A stretch of DNA of 34,441 nt from Acidobacteriaceae bacterium (GCA_027452245.1 DAIDGW010000210.1:1-34441), one strand, 5' to 3'. Positions 6,418-14,447 are shown, numbered from the stretch's first letter. Program-made: numbers and translations. Notes: generated from the letters alone by a model not told the origin.

Positions 6418-6987
6418 ATGCAATTTGCGAAGGACAGTTTTTTCCTGGCGCTGCAGCAGCGGCTGGCGGCGCTGAATCCGGCACGGACAGTGACGATCAA
6501 CGGCGCGACGGTTCCCGCCGTGCTGGTTGTGGAGAACTTGCTGCCGCAGTTCGGGGAGCCGCAGCCGAATACGTTCTACATCGAGTGGGGCGCAGCGGCA
6601 GTGCTTCAGGGACATGCGGGCAACAACGCGTTGATGAGCCTGAACGCGGTGATTTCCTACTACACGCTGGGGACGGTCGAGAGCATGGTGGACCGAGGGC
6701 GAGTCCTGGCACAGCTTGACGATGAGCTGCTGGGGATGTGCCAGCCTCCGAACACAGAGAAACGGGATTACACGCAGTCTCCGAGCGAGGACCTGGGCAC
6801 GAGCGTGTTCTGGACACAGCCATTGTTCCTGGAAGGGAAAGGCGCGGGCTTGTACGGGGGACATGTTGCGTTTCCGGAACGGGCAAAGACAGGAGTGACG
6901 AGCGACGCGGAAGCGCAGCAGGATGCGCGCGTGGAACGGAAGGTGGAGATGACGATCTATTTCTTTTCGGAGGTGACGCTGCAATGA
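6418..6987 (+). CDS. Phage tail-completion-like protein
   Basis: This is a 189-residue protein. An N-terminal helix (KDSFFLALQQRLAALNP) is followed by alternating strands (TVTINGATVPAVLVVEN), then FYIEWGAAAVLQGHA, VISYYTLGTVESMVDRGRVLAQLDDELLGM and a terminal strand VERKVEMTIYFFSEVTLQ. Tail terminator/completion proteins have this layout of a helix packed on a beta sheet and sit between head-closure and tail-tube genes, as here. The stop codon overlaps the start of the next gene in an ATGA arrangement, implying translational coupling with the putative tube protein. No family-level motif is recognised with certainty. Confidence 0.5.
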   Translation: MQFAKDSFFLALQQRLAALNPARTVTINGATVPAVLVVENLLPQFGEPQPNTFYIEWGAAAVLQGHAGNNALMSLNAVISYYTLGTVESMVDRGRVLAQLDDELLGMCQPPNTEKRDYTQSPSEDLGTSVFWTQPLFLEGKGAGLYGGHVAFPERAKTGVTSDAEAQQDARVERKVEMTIYFFSEVTLQ

Positions 6988-7988
6988 GCACAGCACCGCT
7001 GCGACCGGCAATGGTTCCATGTACGCGGCAGATGCGCGCATACTTCGCTCCCGTCAGCCGGCAAACGGAGACGCCGACGATCTTCGATCCGGGAAGCGGA
7101 GCGTTCGCGCTGAATGCGCCTCCCGCGCCATGGGTGGATCTGGGATGGATTGAGAATTTCACCCGTTACCCGGGAACGCCGACGGAGGTAGTGCGCTCGG
7201 GCGCGAAAGGCTTGCCGCTCGCGCAATTTCGAGGGCCGCTGGAGACGCACGTCGAGTTCGACTTCCGGGAATGGGGGAAGTTGCAGATGGCGCTCGCGTG
7301 CGGATCGGAGCACATGAATGTTCTGGCGCCGATGGGAGGAATGAGTTCTTCTCCCTCGGGAGGCGCGCCAGTTGCGGCGATTGCGGTCTTGCCGGGTTCG
7401 AGCGCGGGTGAGGTCGTGGTCGGGGCGGCGACGAGTAATTTTCCGGCGGGGTCGCTGATTGCGGTGGACGTGGATTATCAGCAACAGACGGGGTATGTGG
7501 GATCGGGGATCGCGGGTGCGTATGTGAGCGATCCGGTGAAAGTGAACCGCGATGCGAACTATGTGCGGCGCGTAACTTTCAACGTGGGATGCGTGGCGGA
7601 GGTGACCTCGACTTCGCTCGTGCTCTCACAACCGCTGCTGGCGGGAATACCGAGCGGGGCGGCGGTGCAGAGGGTGGTCGCGTTTGTCGACCGGGAAGAT
7701 GGGTCTTTCTTCCAGGAATGGTCGGCGCTTTTCGTGGCGGAGCAGGAGTCGGGGGGAAGAGTCTGTTTCTATTATCCGCGATTGAGTTCGGGTTCTGGCG
7801 ACAAGAAGGAGGGCAGCGGTTCCGGGGCGAAGCAGGCACGAGAGGGATTGGTGGAGATTGCGAAGCCGCTGGCGGCAGTGGCATTGCACGCAGCGTTCAC
7901 GGCGCTTCCGTATACCGATCCGAATGATGGGCAGACGGTGTTGTGTTATCGCAGTTATTTTCCGGCGAATATGGCGGCGGCCTATTAG
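6984..7988 (+). CDS. Phage tail-tube-like structural protein
   Basis: This is a 334-residue protein. The start is at the ATGA overlap with the preceding gene. The composition is beta-rich with few helices (AAIAVLPGSSAGEVVVGAAT, LIAVDVDYQQQTGYVG, VRRVTFNVGCVAEVTSTSLVL, VQRVVAFVDREDGSFFQEW). An N-terminal extended arm contains FDPGSGAFALNAPPAPWVDLGWIENF. Near residue 275 it has a Ser/Gly/Lys-rich loop (SSGSGDKKEGSGSGAKQ). The LGWIENFTR segment followed by a strand-rich domain resembles tail-tube subunits that polymerise as hexameric rings. No tape-measure gene follows, which is unusual for a tail tube gene, so another virion role is possible. Confidence 0.5.
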   Translation: MSTAPLRPAMVPCTRQMRAYFAPVSRQTETPTIFDPGSGAFALNAPPAPWVDLGWIENFTRYPGTPTEVVRSGAKGLPLAQFRGPLETHVEFDFREWGKLQMALACGSEHMNVLAPMGGMSSSPSGGAPVAAIAVLPGSSAGEVVVGAATSNFPAGSLIAVDVDYQQQTGYVGSGIAGAYVSDPVKVNRDANYVRRVTFNVGCVAEVTSTSLVLSQPLLAGIPSGAAVQRVVAFVDREDGSFFQEWSALFVAEQESGGRVCFYYPRLSSGSGDKKEGSGSGAKQAREGLVEIAKPLAAVALHAAFTALPYTDPNDGQTVLCYRSYFPANMAAAY

Positions 7989-8071
7989 GGGCAGCAGTCC
8001 GGCTGCGAACAACTGACGGACGCCGCGAAGAGCGGGACGCGGCGATTACGAATTGGACTTCCGAAAACGTC

Positions 8072-10414
8072 ATGAAACTGATTATCGACAATCTACAGGG
8101 TAGCGGGCCTCAGGATTACACGGCGAATCTGGACGGAACGACCTGCGCAAAGATCGCGCGGAAATTGAATCAGCCCGCGGAATTGCGATTCAGCCTGCTG
8201 GCAAACTCCGCAAGCTTTGTGGTTCCGGCACTCGGGGCACGAGTCCTGCTGAGCAGGGCCGATGGCTCGTATCTGTTCACGGGATATCTGACGCAGGCGC
8301 CGCAATTTGAGTATCTGGGATGGGGCGAAGCGGGGACGGTGTATCGGTACAACATGGTGGCGCAGAGCGACGAGATCCTGCTGGATGAAAAGGTGCTGCC
8401 CAACCGCGCTCCCTTTGTGAACCGGACGGCCGGAAGCGCACTTCGGCAGTTGGCGCAGGATCTTTTGCCGGGATGGTTCGATGTGAGCCGGGTGAAGGAC
8501 CTTGATGTGCTGGCGGCGTATGCTGCAAATCCGGAAAGGAAGTTTTCGCAACATGCGGCGGAGATTTGCGTGGCGGCGCGAGCGAGCTACCGCGCCATGA
8601 ACCAGGCGTTGCTGCTGGAGGCGGTGGGAACGAATGCTTATGCGTTGAAAGAAACGGATCCTAACTTTTGCGCGGCGGGCTTGCAGTTGGCTTGTGCGAA
8701 CGCAGTAGCGAACGACGTGACTGCCATTGGATTGGATGAGCCACAGGCCTACGTCCGAGATTATTTTGCGGGCGATGGCTTGAGCCTGAAATTTTATCTC
8801 TCGCAGAAGCCGTTTGGGCAAAGTACGCGAGCCCTGATCGACAAAGGGTTCCTGGGAACAAATCTCGATCGGACGACGTGGAGCAGCATGGATCCGAGTT
8901 TGGCGATTTCGATTCAGGCGCAAACGCTTCAGCTTGCCGGAGGAACCGGAGAGGACGGGCAGACCACCGTGAGCTTCCTGGAGCAGATCGAACTGGGAGG
9001 CGCACTGGAGTTGCAGCACGGCGACGTGAGCTTTTCGAATCCGTCACAGGGTGTGATTGGAGGACTTTATGCGGGAGGGATTGAGGTTCCCAATTGCATT
9101 GCGGGATTTGAAGTCACACCCGCGGGCGCAGCGTCGAATATTCAGGCGGTGATTAGCGGATTGGCAACGGGGCCGGTAGTGACGACGCAACTGGGGCACC
9201 GCTATGTCCTGACGACGTATATCTATTCGATGGAGGTGTATCGCAGCGAAGAGATATTTCACTCGCCGGCGCATGTTGCGGGAAATGGATTGGGAGGCGC
9301 AGCGGTCGCAGCGAGTGTGCGATTCGTGCTCGAGTTGCAGGATATCGATCCAGCGAATCCCGCGAGCCTGGTGGCGCCGGGGACTGTGTTGTATGACGGC
9401 GTGATTTCGGCGACGCCGAGCTTTTGTACGTACGCGCTGGTGAATGCGGCAAGCATGCACTGCACGATTGCCTACACGTATGCCAGGCACATTTCCCTGG
9501 CAGAAGTGCGGACGGCGTTGCCGGGAGAGCCGTACTGTACGCAACTGGCCGGATCATTGTCGGACGGCGCGAGTTGCGAGATCACGAGCGATCCGGCACT
9601 GGATTTCTATCCGCAATATGTTCCGGCGCTGAATGAAATGATCGTGGTGAGTTATCGAGGATACGGGCGGGCGGTGGCGGAGGTTGCGAACGCGGCAAGC
9701 ATTGCGGCGTTGAAGAATGCCTCCGATGACGGCACGCGAGGGTTGCTGCGAGTTGTCGCGACGCCGAGCGCCCGCACGCAGGCAGATTGCGAAAATGCGG
9801 CGCTGGCGATGCTGGACGAGGCGGCGGGAGCGGCGTGGTCGGGAACATATGCAGTGTGGAGCGACTTCTTGCCGGGAGCGGCCGCGGATGTTTTTCCGGG
9901 AGACGTTTTACAAGTGAACGTGGGGAGCCGGGGAGCAGGCTTCGATGCGGTTGTGAGGCAGGTGGAAGTAGAGATGCGCGATCCGGCGAACGATCGAGGG
10001 CTTTATACGATTGAGTTCGCCAACGACCAGGCGAGTCCGCTGGCGATGCAGTCGTCGGCGAAGGTAGTTACGGTCCCACTGGGAGATGTGCGTCCGCAAT
10101 TGGCGAGCACTGAGGTGGGAGCGTACTACCTTCCCAGCATCACGCGGGCGCAAATCACGCAGGTGAATTCGACGACGGTGCAGGTGGACGGGGGAGTTGT
10201 TCCGGGAGCGGGACAGGGATTCGAAGTCCGGGCGCATGACTATGGCTGGGGTCCGTCGAATGACCGGAACTTGCTGGGACGGTTCAGCACGCAGACATTC
10301 AGCTTGCCGCGATTGGCGCGAACGCAAAATTATTTTCTGCGGCTGTACGACAGTTCGAATCCTCCGCGGTATTCGAGATACTCGGCGGCGCTGCATGTGG
10401 ATTATCCGCTGTAG
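8072..10414 (+). CDS. Phage tail hub / fibre-like protein, 780 residues
   Basis: The N-terminal part (about residues 1-150) contains LGARVLLSRADGSYLFTGYLTQAP, then YRYNMVAQSDEILLDEKVLPNR and ALRQLAQDLLPGW. These resemble the opening of gpD/gp27-type baseplate hub proteins, which have a beta-barrel followed by a swivel domain. The middle (about residues 230-450) is beta-rich with lectin-like strand patterns (VSFLEQIELGGALELQHGDVSF, IGGLYAGGIEVPN) and could be a carbohydrate-binding module. The region 560-700 returns to a hub-like fold (GDVLQVNVGSRGAGFDAVVRQVEVEM). The last 100 residues look like a fibronectin type III domain (ITRAQITQVNSTTVQVDG, then RTQNYFLRLYDSSNPPRYS). It probably contacts the cell surface in a virion. 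The start is the ATG at 8072 with a weak upstream purine stretch; the frame is open further left. Confidence 0.6.
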   Translation: MKLIIDNLQGSGPQDYTANLDGTTCAKIARKLNQPAELRFSLLANSASFVVPALGARVLLSRADGSYLFTGYLTQAPQFEYLGWGEAGTVYRYNMVAQSDEILLDEKVLPNRAPFVNRTAGSALRQLAQDLLPGWFDVSRVKDLDVLAAYAANPERKFSQHAAEICVAARASYRAMNQALLLEAVGTNAYALKETDPNFCAAGLQLACANAVANDVTAIGLDEPQAYVRDYFAGDGLSLKFYLSQKPFGQSTRALIDKGFLGTNLDRTTWSSMDPSLAISIQAQTLQLAGGTGEDGQTTVSFLEQIELGGALELQHGDVSFSNPSQGVIGGLYAGGIEVPNCIAGFEVTPAGAASNIQAVISGLATGPVVTTQLGHRYVLTTYIYSMEVYRSEEIFHSPAHVAGNGLGGAAVAASVRFVLELQDIDPANPASLVAPGTVLYDGVISATPSFCTYALVNAASMHCTIAYTYARHISLAEVRTALPGEPYCTQLAGSLSDGASCEITSDPALDFYPQYVPALNEMIVVSYRGYGRAVAEVANAASIAALKNASDDGTRGLLRVVATPSARTQADCENAALAMLDEAAGAAWSGTYAVWSDFLPGAAADVFPGDVLQVNVGSRGAGFDAVVRQVEVEMRDPANDRGLYTIEFANDQASPLAMQSSAKVVTVPLGDVRPQLASTEVGAYYLPSITRAQITQVNSTTVQVDGGVVPGAGQGFEVRAHDYGWGPSNDRNLLGRFSTQTFSLPRLARTQNYFLRLYDSSNPPRYSRYSAALHVDYPL

Positions 10415-10441
10415 GGTGCGGCGGCTTTTTCACGTGTGGCT

Positions 10442-10507
10442 GACAAAACAGGAGGTTCCTCGACACGCCCTGGCCGCAGTGCGGCTGCCGGCGGCTCGGA
10501 ATGACAG
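10442..10507. repeat. Dispersed palindromic repeat, family B, copy 3
   Basis: The ends are GACAAAACAGGAGGTTCCTC and GGCTCGGAATGACAG. The core, with GGCCGCAGTGCGGC, is partly self-complementary and differs from the cores of copies 1 and 4. It fills the gap between the hub gene and the holin-like gene. Confidence 0.6.
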
Positions 10508-10543
10508 AGAAAAAGGTCTTGTTGGGAAGGAAGAGGATTACGG

Positions 10544-10798
10544 GTGGGAGCAATGATTTCGAAGACGATGGAGTACGACTTTCAGCGGGAGGTGCTGGAT
10601 AAGTTGATCCGGCTGGAAACGATGATGGAGACGCTGGTGGGCGGAGCGCAGCCGGGGCGTATGAAAGCAGCCGAAGACAAGATTGCTGAACTGGAACGCA
10701 ATGATGTGCGGCGAAGCGCTTACAACCGGTTCGTCAGCGCGGGCATCAGCGCGGCAGTCAGCACGGCAGTGGCGCTGCATCGATATTGGCTGAAGTGA
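10544..10798 (+). CDS. XhlA/holin-like small membrane protein
   Basis: This is an 84-residue protein. The N-terminal two thirds is a charged coiled coil (REVLDKLIRLETMMETLV, then KAAEDKIAELERNDVRRSAYN). A single hydrophobic C-terminal segment (FVSAGISAAVSTAVAL) ends with HRYWLK. This is the layout of haemolysin XhlA-type proteins, which accompany holins in prophages. The GTG start has AAGGAAGAGG six bases upstream; an ATG three codons later is an alternative. It follows the hub gene, as lysis or virion-accessory genes usually do, but no endolysin gene is found nearby. Confidence 0.55.
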   Translation: MGAMISKTMEYDFQREVLDKLIRLETMMETLVGGAQPGRMKAAEDKIAELERNDVRRSAYNRFVSAGISAAVSTAVALHRYWLK

Positions 10799-10858
10799 AT
10801 CCGGTGCCAGCACTCGTAGTGATGATTGAGACAATTCGAATTTCAAGGAGAATACACG

Positions 10859-11149
10859 ATGAATTTCTTATCGCAATTATTGCGGGGAATCGCGTTCATC
10901 CCGGCGTTGGTGAATGCGATCGAATCGATGTTCGGAGATAAAACGGGGAAGGAAAAGAAAGACGCGGCCATGACTTTCCTGCAGAATGCGTTGGCGACGG
11001 TCGATGCAGTGGCGAACCGGGACATTGTGGATCCGGTTAAATTTAAGAGCGGCATCTCGAAGATAGTGGACGGCACAGTGGAGTGTTTGAACGCGTCCAC
11101 GTGGGCGAAGAATTCGGCGATACCAGCGGTTGTGAATTCTCAGCCGTAG
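10859..11149 (+). CDS. Small helical phage-cluster protein, unknown
   Basis: This is a 96-residue protein with CAAGGAGAATACACG before the ATG. The N-terminus is an amphipathic or hydrophobic helix (MNFLSQLLRGIAFIPALVNAIESM). The rest is helical (KKDAAMTFLQNALATVDAVAN, GISKIVDGTVECLNAST) and ends AIPAVVNSQP. Its place beside the holin-like gene and at the end of the cluster suggests a small membrane-active or virion protein. I do not recognise the family. Confidence 0.5.
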   Translation: MNFLSQLLRGIAFIPALVNAIESMFGDKTGKEKKDAAMTFLQNALATVDAVANRDIVDPVKFKSGISKIVDGTVECLNASTWAKNSAIPAVVNSQP

Positions 11150-11155
11150 CGGGGC

Positions 11156-11221
11156 GACAGCAGGTCCCTCGACTAAGGAGACGATTCGCAAGCGAACCGT
11201 CTCCATCGCTCGGGATGACAG
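11156..11221. repeat. Dispersed palindromic repeat, family B, copy 4
   Basis: The outer sequence GACAGCAGGTCCCTCGACTA and the end CGCTCGGGATGACAG match copy 1 at 546-612. The core, GGAGACGATTCGC with GCGAACCGTCTCC, is a different 13-bp hairpin with one mismatch. Copies 1 and 4 are in direct orientation and bracket the whole phage structural cluster. Confidence 0.7.
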
Positions 11222-11245
11222 AGCTGCTTTGGTAATGCATGATCG

Positions 11246-12574
11246 CTATCCGATGTCTTCGTTCCACTGCTCGAGATTCTTCTTCACCTGGGCCATGAAC
11301 TGATCGGCGACAGCGCCGTCGATGAGGCGGTGATCGTAGCCGAGGGTCAGGTGAACGATGGAACGGATGGCGATGGAGTCGTTCCCGTCTTTGTCGGTGA
11401 CGACCATGGGCTGCTTCATAATTCCGCCGACGCCCATGATGGCGGAGTTGGGCTGATTGATGATGGGCAATCCGAACACGGCCCCGAACTGGCCGGGGTT
11501 GGTGATGGTGAAGGTCGATCCTTCAACGTCTTCGGGCTTGAGCTTCTTGGTGCGAGCGCGTTCGCCGAGATCGGTGATGCCGCGCTGCAGGCCGAGGAAA
11601 TTGAGATCCCCGGCGTTCTTGAGAACGGGAACAATGAGTCCCCAGTCGAGGGCGACGGCGATGCCCATATTGATCTGGCGGTGATAGCGGATGTTGTCGC
11701 CTTCGATGTTGGCGTTGACGATCGGCCACTGCTGAATGGCAATGGTGGCCGCGCGCACGAAGAAGGGCATGAAGGTGACGCGGACGCCGTGGCGTTGTTC
11801 GAATCCACCCTTGAGTTTGTTGCGCAGGTTCACGATGCGGGTGAAATCGACCTCGTACATGCAATGAACATGAGCGCTGGTGCGGCGCGACTCGATCATG
11901 TGCTTGGCGATGATCTTGCGCATGTTCGACATAGGCACAAGCTCGCCAGGGAATGGCGCGGGAGTGGGAGCAGGCGCGGGACGCGAGGGCACAGGCGCTG
12001 CCGCCTGAACGGATGCGGGTTGCGGCGCCGCCGGGATCGGGCGGGAAGGAGCGGAGGCAGATTCTCCGCGCTCGATGAAAGCCATGATGTCTTGCTTGGT
12101 GATGCGTCCGCCGAGTCCGGTGCCCTGAAGCTGAGAAAGACTGACGCCGTGTTCGCGGGCAATTTTGCGCACCAGCGGGGAGGAGCGAACCTCATCGTCT
12201 TCGCTGATGGCGGGCTCGTGCGCGGCGCTGGCCGCGGGAGCGGGCATGGGCGGCGGAGCGGATGCGGCGGGCTTCTGCTCGGCCTTGGGAGCTGGAGTTG
12301 CGGCGGGAGCGGCTTTGGCGGGAGCGGCGCCGTCTCCATCGGCCGCGATGGTGCCGACGACGGTATTCACACCGACCGTGGTTCCTTCCGCGACCTTAAT
12401 TTCGTTCAGCACGCCGGTTGCCGGCGAGGGGATTTCGGCGTCCACCTTGTCGGTTGAGATTTCGAAAAGGGGTTCGTCGCGCTGGACCTTGTCTCCGGGC
12501 TTCTTCAGCCACTTGGTGATGGTACCTTCCACAATCGATTCGCCCATCTGGGGCATGATGATGTCAGTCGGCAT
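11246..12574 (-). CDS. 2-oxoacid dehydrogenase E2 (dihydrolipoamide acyltransferase)
   Basis: This 442-residue protein has the standard E2 order. A lipoyl domain (MPQMGESIVEGTITKWLKKPGD, with the lipoyl lysine in ISTDKVDAEI) is followed by an Ala/Pro-rich linker (about residues 90-140). A peripheral subunit-binding domain comes next (SSPLVRKIAREHGVSLSQLQGTG, GGRITKQDIMAF), then a second Ala/Pro linker and the catalytic acyltransferase domain ending in YDHRLIDGAVADQF (catalytic His). It transfers the acyl group from E1 to CoA as the core of a 2-oxoacid dehydrogenase complex. Whether the substrate is pyruvate, 2-oxoglutarate or a branched-chain 2-oxoacid cannot be decided here, because E1 and E3 genes are not adjacent. 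The ATG start has GGAAGGA upstream; a TTG seven codons earlier is less likely. Confidence 0.95.
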   Translation of the reverse strand: MPTDIIMPQMGESIVEGTITKWLKKPGDKVQRDEPLFEISTDKVDAEIPSPATGVLNEIKVAEGTTVGVNTVVGTIAADGDGAAPAKAAPAATPAPKAEQKPAASAPPPMPAPAASAAHEPAISEDDEVRSSPLVRKIAREHGVSLSQLQGTGLGGRITKQDIMAFIERGESASAPSRPIPAAPQPASVQAAAPVPSRPAPAPTPAPFPGELVPMSNMRKIIAKHMIESRRTSAHVHCMYEVDFTRIVNLRNKLKGGFEQRHGVRVTFMPFFVRAATIAIQQWPIVNANIEGDNIRYHRQINMGIAVALDWGLIVPVLKNAGDLNFLGLQRGITDLGERARTKKLKPEDVEGSTFTITNPGQFGAVFGLPIINQPNSAIMGVGGIMKQPMVVTDKDGNDSIAIRSIVHLTLGYDHRLIDGAVADQFMAQVKKNLEQWNEDIG

Positions 12575-12697
12575 AGTTCCTTCCGCGAGGCCCAAGGTTG
12601 GAAATAACGGGCCGGACGCAAACGATTATTATAACGGGTCGCGAGCGCGAGCAGATTGCCGGCATAAGAGGGAAGCAGATTCCTGGCTGCGCGAGGA

Positions 12698-12745
12698 GTG
12701 ACAAAAAAAGAAGATTCCTCGTCGCTCCGCTCCCCGGAATGGCGA
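12698..12745. repeat. Palindromic repeat related to family B
   Basis: GATTCCTCGTCGCTCCGCTCCCCGGAATGG resembles family B ends without the variable core. CGCTCCGC and nearby bases give a short internal hairpin. It lies in the intergenic gap between the divergent E2 and membrane-protein genes. Confidence 0.4.
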
Positions 12746-12847
12746 CCAAGGTGGGAGTTACCAAAGTTGCTGAACTTCCCGCTGAACGAACAGGACACCA
12801 AGCGCATCTGGAGCGCATCGCGTAACGGGCCTAGACTCGGCCGGATT

Positions 12848-13495
12848 ATGCATCCTCAATGGCTCGGGCGCATTCCGTTCAACACCCTGATCAGTTACAT
12901 TCCGGTCATCGCGACGGTGGTGACGACTCTTTTCAGCGTGATTCTGGCGCGGGCGACGTTGCGTTATGTGGAGGCAACGGATAAAGGGCTGGCGCTGGCG
13001 AGAGAGGAATTTGAGCGGGAATGGTCTCCGGAGTTGCATTTGAAATTGGAGCGTGTGTCGGCCAGCGAGTCGCGCATTGTGGTCACGAACCTGGCGAAGA
13101 TTTCAGTATTGCTGCAGATGCTGCAGGTGCGGAAACTCACGATGGCTGTGCCTTCAGAGCGGATTTTGCTGAACGATCCGCTGGTTGGCGGGCTTACGTG
13201 GACGCTTGATCTGGGAAAGAAGTTGCTGGAGTCCACGGGAGATGAGTTCGAGGGCGAGTTGGCGGCGTCGATGACGTTCTACGCGTCGGGCCGCATGTTC
13301 CGGACGGACTGGTTCCGATTCCGAGTACAGGTCAGAGAGGGAAGGACCGTGAAGATCGATCCGAGCAACATTCCGGCGCGGAGAGTGCGGGTGCTGGAGA
13401 GAAAAGGTCCGGAGCGGAGGCGGGAGTTTGTGCAGGATGTCGCGGGCGATGCGGCGGTCAAGAAGGGTGAAAGCTATTTTGTGACGGGAGCGTAA
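12848..13495 (+). CDS. Single-pass membrane protein of unknown function
   Basis: This is a 215-residue protein. The start is set at the ATG of MHPQWLGRIPF, because the frame further left runs through the repeat at 12698-12745. There is one hydrophobic segment near the N-terminus (LISYIPVIATVVTTLFSVILA, residues 14-34). Then comes a basic/acidic helix (LALAREEFEREW) and a strand-rich soluble region (ELHLKLERVSASESRIVVTNLAKISVLLQMLQVRKL). The region ASMTFYASGRMFRTDWFRFRVQVREG is beta-rich. I do not recognise the family. It is monocistronic, diverging from E2 and followed by a palindromic repeat that may act as terminator. Confidence 0.65.
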   Translation: MHPQWLGRIPFNTLISYIPVIATVVTTLFSVILARATLRYVEATDKGLALAREEFEREWSPELHLKLERVSASESRIVVTNLAKISVLLQMLQVRKLTMAVPSERILLNDPLVGGLTWTLDLGKKLLESTGDEFEGELAASMTFYASGRMFRTDWFRFRVQVREGRTVKIDPSNIPARRVRVLERKGPERRREFVQDVAGDAAVKKGESYFVTGA

Positions 13496-13527
13496 GGCTG
13501 ATTCCTCGTTCGGTCATGACGCAGTCC

Positions 13528-13566
13528 CACCCCTGTCTCCGCAAACAGAGCGGAGACAAGGGTGGG
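13528..13566. repeat. Family A palindromic repeat between convergent genes
   Basis: TGTCTCCGC pairs with GCGGAGACA within outer arms CCCACCC and GGGTGGG. It lies between two convergent genes (stops at 13495 and 13588), so it probably serves as a bidirectional terminator. Confidence 0.6.
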
Positions 13567-13587
13567 AAATCCCTGACCAGATAAGCG

Positions 13588-14364
13588 CTATTCCAAGACG
13601 CTGTCGTCGAGTTTCTTCTTACTCCATTCGGAGGCGGCTTTCACGAAGGCGATCACCAGCGGGTGCGGCTTTTTGTCGGTGGAAGAGAGTTGCGGCTGAA
13701 ACAGGGTCGCCACAAAGAAGCGGTGCGTAGGAGACTCGATGGCGCGAATTTCGGCGTTGGCGCCGCGGGCGACGACGGGGAAGCCGGCTTCCATGGCGAT
13801 CCACTCGAACTCGGGATTCACTTCGAAATTGCAAAAGAATTCTTCGGTAGCGGTTTCTTTGTCCTTGCCGTAAAACGACTGCAGGTAGGATCCGGGGCGA
13901 AGCTTGATTTCCGGAACTGCGCCGGAGAGTTTCGGGGCGTCTCCCTTGCGGTTGGGAACGGCGCAGGCGACCGGATAGATGACGATGTTCCTGGATCCGG
14001 AGTTGTTTTCGGCCGTGTCGGCGTCGGGAATATTCAGCACATTGCGGGCGAACTCGATGAGGGCATATTGGAAACCCCCGCATGTGCCGAGAAAGGGCCA
14101 GTCGCGGCGGCGGGCGAACTCGATGCCCTTGAGCATTCCCTCAAAACTTTTATAGGGACTGCCGGGGGACGCCCAGAGAGCGTCGAAGGATTCCAGTTTC
14201 TTCTCGGCATCAGGCTGGATGAGAGACGGGGTTGGCAGCCACTCAGACTGGACCGTCAAATTGAGCTTGTGCGCCGCGTGCTGCAGCGCGTCATTGGTGG
14301 CCGGATGGGAGCGGAACTCAGGGTTGAAGTCGCCGAGGATCCCGATGCGGACTGCGTCGCTCAC
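13588..14364 (-). CDS. CTP synthase C-terminal region-related protein (class I glutamine amidotransferase fold)
   Basis: This is a 258-residue protein. It begins with VRIGILGDFNPEFRSHPATNDALQHA, the first strand and helix of the domain. DALWASPGSPY follows, and then the nucleophile elbow FLGTCGGFQYALIEFARNVL with Cys95. This is closest to the glutaminase half of CTP synthase. The expected catalytic pair (FHPE in CTP synthase) is replaced by FQPQ (residues 222-225), so His and Glu are both missing. I recall a family annotated as CTP synthase C-terminal region-related (seleno)protein, in which the nucleophile can be selenocysteine; this would be a Cys member. Glutaminase activity is therefore doubtful. 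The GTG start has no clear ribosome-binding site. Confidence 0.75.
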   Translation of the reverse strand: MSDAVRIGILGDFNPEFRSHPATNDALQHAAHKLNLTVQSEWLPTPSLIQPDAEKKLESFDALWASPGSPYKSFEGMLKGIEFARRRDWPFLGTCGGFQYALIEFARNVLNIPDADTAENNSGSRNIVIYPVACAVPNRKGDAPKLSGAVPEIKLRPGSYLQSFYGKDKETATEEFFCNFEVNPEFEWIAMEAGFPVVARGANAEIRAIESPTHRFFVATLFQPQLSSTDKKPHPLVIAFVKAASEWSKKKLDDSVLE

Positions 14365-14447
14365 GCTGGCATTGTACTAAACGGGGTGGGTAGCTCTGAC
14401 ATTCGCAGAGAAGGCGAGCGTTAGAAGCGTGGTGCTGGAGCGCAAAA

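Noticed and set aside
546-11221. Family B repeats at 546-612 and 11156-11221 as phage attachment sites (attL/attR)
   Set aside because: Further related copies occur at 4114, 10442 and 12698, there is no integrase or tRNA gene, and the cores differ. They are better read as dispersed repeats.
11330-12457. 375-codon + strand open frame antisense to the E2 gene
   Set aside because: Low-complexity Gly/Asp/Val content, no start signals, and the E2 protein on the minus strand is unmistakable.
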